Source of the DNA: Hofstenia miamia
Taxonomy: Eukaryota; Xenacoelomorpha; Acoela; Hofsteniidae
Reading direction: 5' to 3'
Assembly: GCA_900660155.1 (NCBI GenBank)
Contig: CABFPE010000004.1
Coordinates: forward strand, 3,224,254-3,288,253
Length of the DNA stretch: 64,000 nucleotides
Shown here: positions 60,657 through 64,000 of the stretch, in pieces
How positions within the stretch are numbered: the stretch's first letter is position 1
How the letters are laid out: each line of letters starts with the position of its first letter
The notes under the pieces: generated by a model
What the model was told of the DNA's origin: nothing
Database searches by the model: none
What the model saw: only the letters and a program-made list of their open reading frames with translations
Made by a program: the position numbers and the translations under genes

Positions 60657-61778
60657 GTTCCCAAAATGGGAACATTGGTCATTTTGGTGCACTAGTTATG
60701 TGGAAAAATGAAACAATTATTTTCCAAATATTACTGAAATTTTACAATACACATCAATAAAAACATGTTGATGAGTATTTAAACAACTTCTTCACATTTT
60801 ACCAAAATTGGCAACTAAGTTGCTGAAAAAATGCTAAATTTATCTACCAAAGCAAATGTAAACCAAGGAAAGAGTTGTCACTCAAAAACTAATACAACCG
60901 AAACTTTTTCCTTTGCGTGGAGTTGTTCATTACGTATTGCCATGTGCTGTCTTCTCCCACATTTTTTACATAGGATCCTAGTGTTTTTGGAGGAAATAAC
61001 ACATCGATCCTTCTTGCATGGCATTAAATAATGGTTGACTCCATCATTTCTTGCAGCAAGAGGTGGAAGAGCTAATGACACACCAAAATAGACCTTTTTA
61101 ACTTGATGCTTCACTAGTTTTTCAGCCACTGATATAAGGAAATCATGGGGCTTCCTTATCCTTGCAGGATAAATCTAATTGTAAGGTGCATACACAGCGA
61201 CCACTGATTAATTGAGAGCGTGGGAAAATAAATTCCACCACCAGATTCTTGTGCATGGTTGAGGTCTGTATGAGAACAGTTGCCTGTAACAAAGATCTAT
61301 ACCTCCCATTCCTTGGTTGTACATGCATATAACTCAAAGCTGAGTTACATTTTTTATTTAATTTTTCACGCGTCTTTCCGTGTTGTGCAATAGAGTTTCC
61401 CATAGTAATTACTCGCAACTGCAAAAGCGCAGCTATCATTCAACTTTACACAACCCATTTATCAGCAAAGCATCCAAACTTTAGGCATATTTTTAATAAA
61501 TTTTCTGGTGTTATAGAGTCCTCTTTAGTAAACCATAGACTCATCAACACTCATGAACTCACCAAATGCACCAAGTTCAACCTTAGAAACATTGCACGAC
61601 ATCAAATTTTCGTTGTAAACCACAAGTAGAAATTTTTTAATACTTTGAATCATTCTCTGCACATTGCCTTAGGGAAAGAATACATTGTTTGTTAGCTAGA
61701 TTGGAAGGAATAGGTATGAACACGTTGCAGAAATGATGCAAATTTTAGTAACCGAAGTGACGTTCCCATTTTGGGAAC
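60657..61778 (-). mobile_element. piggyBac-type transposase relic
   Basis: On the - strand FMSVDESMVYY (near 61545) is the catalytic DE(S)M block of piggyBac transposases, followed by KFIKNMPKVWMLC as in xFIRxKPIRFGYKxWxLC with a loss. Further on RNDGVNHYLMPCKKDRCV and TRILCKKCGRRQ (61050-60960) form the cysteine-rich C-terminal end. Frames are interrupted several times and the N-terminal half is not visible. A 17-base near-palindrome, GTTCCCAAAATGGGAAC, lies at 60657-60673 and inverted at 61762-61778, with a third copy at 62065-62081. No TTAA sits directly next to it, so these may be sub-terminal words and the true ends remain uncertain. Confidence 0.72.
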
Positions 61779-61888
61779 ATCAAATTTTAATTACTTTTTT
61801 AGGAGATTAAGCTACATGTTTCCCTTTGTTATTTGAACATATGTAGCAGCACAACTAATAGAAAAATATTGAAGTGCTTCATTTGAAN

Positions 61889-61922
<34 letters not shown>

Positions 61923-62479
61923 TCTCAAATGTACATTTCTGCACTTTTTTTAAAATCATTTAAAAATGCAAAAAAAATTTTCAAACATTTGTTGAAATAT
62001 GCTTATTACGCCTTTCATTATGAAAATTTATCGAAATTCATGAATTTAATTCAATTTTAATCATGTTCCCAAAATGGGAACGTTGAACACTAAAATATTT
62101 TTTGGTGTTGATTTCAACCTGTTGTCCGAATCGCAAATTCGAAAATACACAAATAGTAAATTTTCCAACTTTTGGAAATATGTATAAAATTTTTGCTTGT
62201 AGTCCGCATCTCTATGAGATCAATTGGAGAACGTCATCGTTTTTTCAAATATTTATTAATAATTTTACTTCTAATAGTCCACATATTATCAGATATAAAA
62301 ATCAACTCAAAACAGTAACNCGCAGAAATTTTCAAACATAGCTTTCCAATATCTTTATCCCCCCCCCCCTAATCATGGTTCAATGAAAAATTATTCACCC
62401 AAAAAAACAGCATCAACATGCTTTACAATGTGGAAGTATATTGCATAGATTGAAAAATTACATAAATCGTGTTTTTACT
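61779..62479. other. Unassigned stretch with TA repeat
   Basis: Contains single Ns at 61888 and 62320, a TA run (61890-61920), the third GTTCCCAAAATGGGAAC word (62065-62081) and a C run (62360-62369). It may belong in part to the piggyBac relic. Confidence 0.4.
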
Positions 62480-62850
62480 ATCTTCTCTCTAACTTTTATA
62501 GAAACTGTTTGAAAGATTTGGAATCTAATACAAAGCCTGACTTGTGGAGCATTATCAGAAATATGTCAGGTGTTTGCTGGAAATATAACTTTAGATGATC
62601 AATTAGGTAGTCCTGACAGTAACATCTTAGCCGAATGTTAACAAACTAGCTTCTATTACTTTAAAGTACAAATCTGATCATCATGATATGCTTGATTATG
62701 CCTTAATGATAATGAAGAATCTTTATTAACAACTGAATATAGGATTATTCTAAAAATTGATATACCAAGCACTTATAATACTAATGGTCCAGATATATAT
62801 ATACCAAATATATACCAAATCGGAACTAGCAAATCCTAATTTTTGTTCTC
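62480..62850 (+). mobile_element. LINE fragment, region before the RT core
   Basis: Frames read CLKDLESNTKPDLWSIIRNM, then TTEYRIILKIDIPSTYNTNGPD. These fit the pre-RT segment of CR1/Jockey-like LINEs, where a variable linker is followed by LxxLDxxKSxGPD. No later RT motif could be secured. Truncated and broken. Confidence 0.5.
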
Positions 62851-64000
62851 TTGTGATGCTACTCCACTTGCTTATCAGCTGTAAGATTATTGAAATGACT
62901 CTCCCATACGGGACGTATGTAATTGGACATCAACCAACATAAGCCAATATTCGGATTGTTCAAGTTTAAAAATGGATTTTTGTTTGTCAATGCTATATTA
63001 ATCAAGTGCAGAGTGGGGGTATTCTTCAAGCAATGCTAAAATGATCAATAGAGAATTTAATATCCTCTCCAACATTTACATTCAATTAAAAATTCACGAC
63101 TTGAAATATAAAAAAAGCGAGTTTACTCCCTTCAAACTGTTATTTCAATATCTTGAATTAGAGTTTTGAAGAAATAGTTGTTAAAACAGTGTTAATCTTA
63201 AGATAACTAGTGAAAATGCGCAAAATTAAGTGCATTTATAAGTGCACTGTTAGTTTAGACCAAACTGTACTATCACTAATTTTTGGCTGGTGATAAAAAC
63301 TAAAATAATTTTCAAAATTTTAGTTTTAAATGCTAAGCTGAAAAGCATGCAGAAATAAAAATAGAGAAAGTAAAAATCTGCAACTGCAAATGCTTGTTCT
63401 ATATACAGGCAAGATTTCTTCAAAATGATTCAAATGTAAAATTACCAGCGTTCAGCTGTTATGTTTAGCAAGAATAATCATATTATGAATAACATTATTG
63501 TATCAATAAAAATGTAACATCGATCAATAGTAAATGGAAATTAAGAAATGCATTTATTGTCGATTAACAAGATTTACAATAACTTCCTGCAATAATTATG
63601 TAACAGGATGAAGTTCTAGAAATTGGTTAGCATGTTCAGCTCACCGGGTTTTACAGTTTACATATTTACTTATATTACTGGTATTTACTTCATGAGAACA
63701 ATTCATGAACTAAATTTATGTACATGAAAACTATATTGTGTTTCTATATGGTTATGCATTTTGCAGTAATTTAAGGGATCATGAAACCTGAAAAATTTCT
63801 GCTCTAACTCTATAATATTGTATAAGAATTTTTCATTTATTTTTTGGTGACCAAATTTTTTCATAAAATTGGCATTTTTTATGCTATTTCAATTCATGTG
63901 AATAAATTAAGATAGAAGAAATTGTATTGGTCGAAGTTTAATCAAGTGATTAATAGGTCTAATTGTAATTTAGAGAAGTATTTTGGCAATGTTTGCATTT
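62851..64000. other. Unassigned stretch
   Basis: AT-rich, no motif recognised to the end of the window. Confidence 0.35.

Overview
The window is AT-rich, intron-bearing and full of mobile-element debris. It reads as nuclear DNA of an invertebrate animal. Three stretches look like host genes: (1) the last three exons of the PIF1 DNA helicase on the + strand (270-2316); (2) a single-exon secreted cysteine-rich protein on the - strand (17752-18477), with a signal peptide, a ShKT domain, a VWC-like block and a C-terminal cystine knot; (3) a likely first exon of a nuclear receptor without a DNA-binding domain, closest in pattern to NR0B (SHP/DAX-1), on the + strand (53300-53746). If (3) is right, a bilaterian is favoured. 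No prokaryotic features, rRNA genes, true tRNA genes or CRISPR arrays were seen.

The rest is a layered record of transposons. The main element is a non-LTR retrotransposon that fits the R4/Dong group: reverse transcriptase (RT) with a YMDD box, then a CCHC knuckle, then a restriction-like endonuclease, flanked on both sides by (TAA/ATT)n. Copy A (11259-13754, +) is internally deleted. Copy B (20400-23954, -) is nearly intact with one in-frame stop. Copies C1 (42498-43851, -) and C2 (44852-45931, -) lie either side of a 1000-N gap. Copy D (about 55632-55945) is an old diverged scrap. A and B share a 5' leader that starts with a tRNA-Thr-like segment carrying a perfect pol III A box, followed by two copies of a stem-loop.

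Other elements: a second broken RLE-type LINE (3121-6330, -) with zinc finger, RT and endonuclease traces; several fragments of CR1/L2/Jockey-like LINEs (9290-9590, 13770-15850, 19820-20190, 28030-28650, 34700-35600, 62480-62850); a Tc1/mariner element with IR/DR-type ends and a mutated catalytic Asp (40359-41987); a mariner relic (39765-39930); piggyBac relics (60657-61778 and probably 33340-33680); a 376-bp hAT-type MITE with a near-perfect 8-bp target duplication (48682-49057); a 949-bp TIR element (57468-58416); an element with multi-copy TCGTCGTTTGT ends (36896-37803); and a foldback-like element whose two arms are inverted tandem arrays (50043-51510).

Some structure belongs to the assembly. 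Single-N joins at 25960/26067 and 37289 are flanked by identical duplicated sequence, and the 1000-N gap fuses two retrotransposon copies into one false long reading frame. Intergenic stretches not listed as features hold only AT-rich sequence and short microsatellites that I could not assign.
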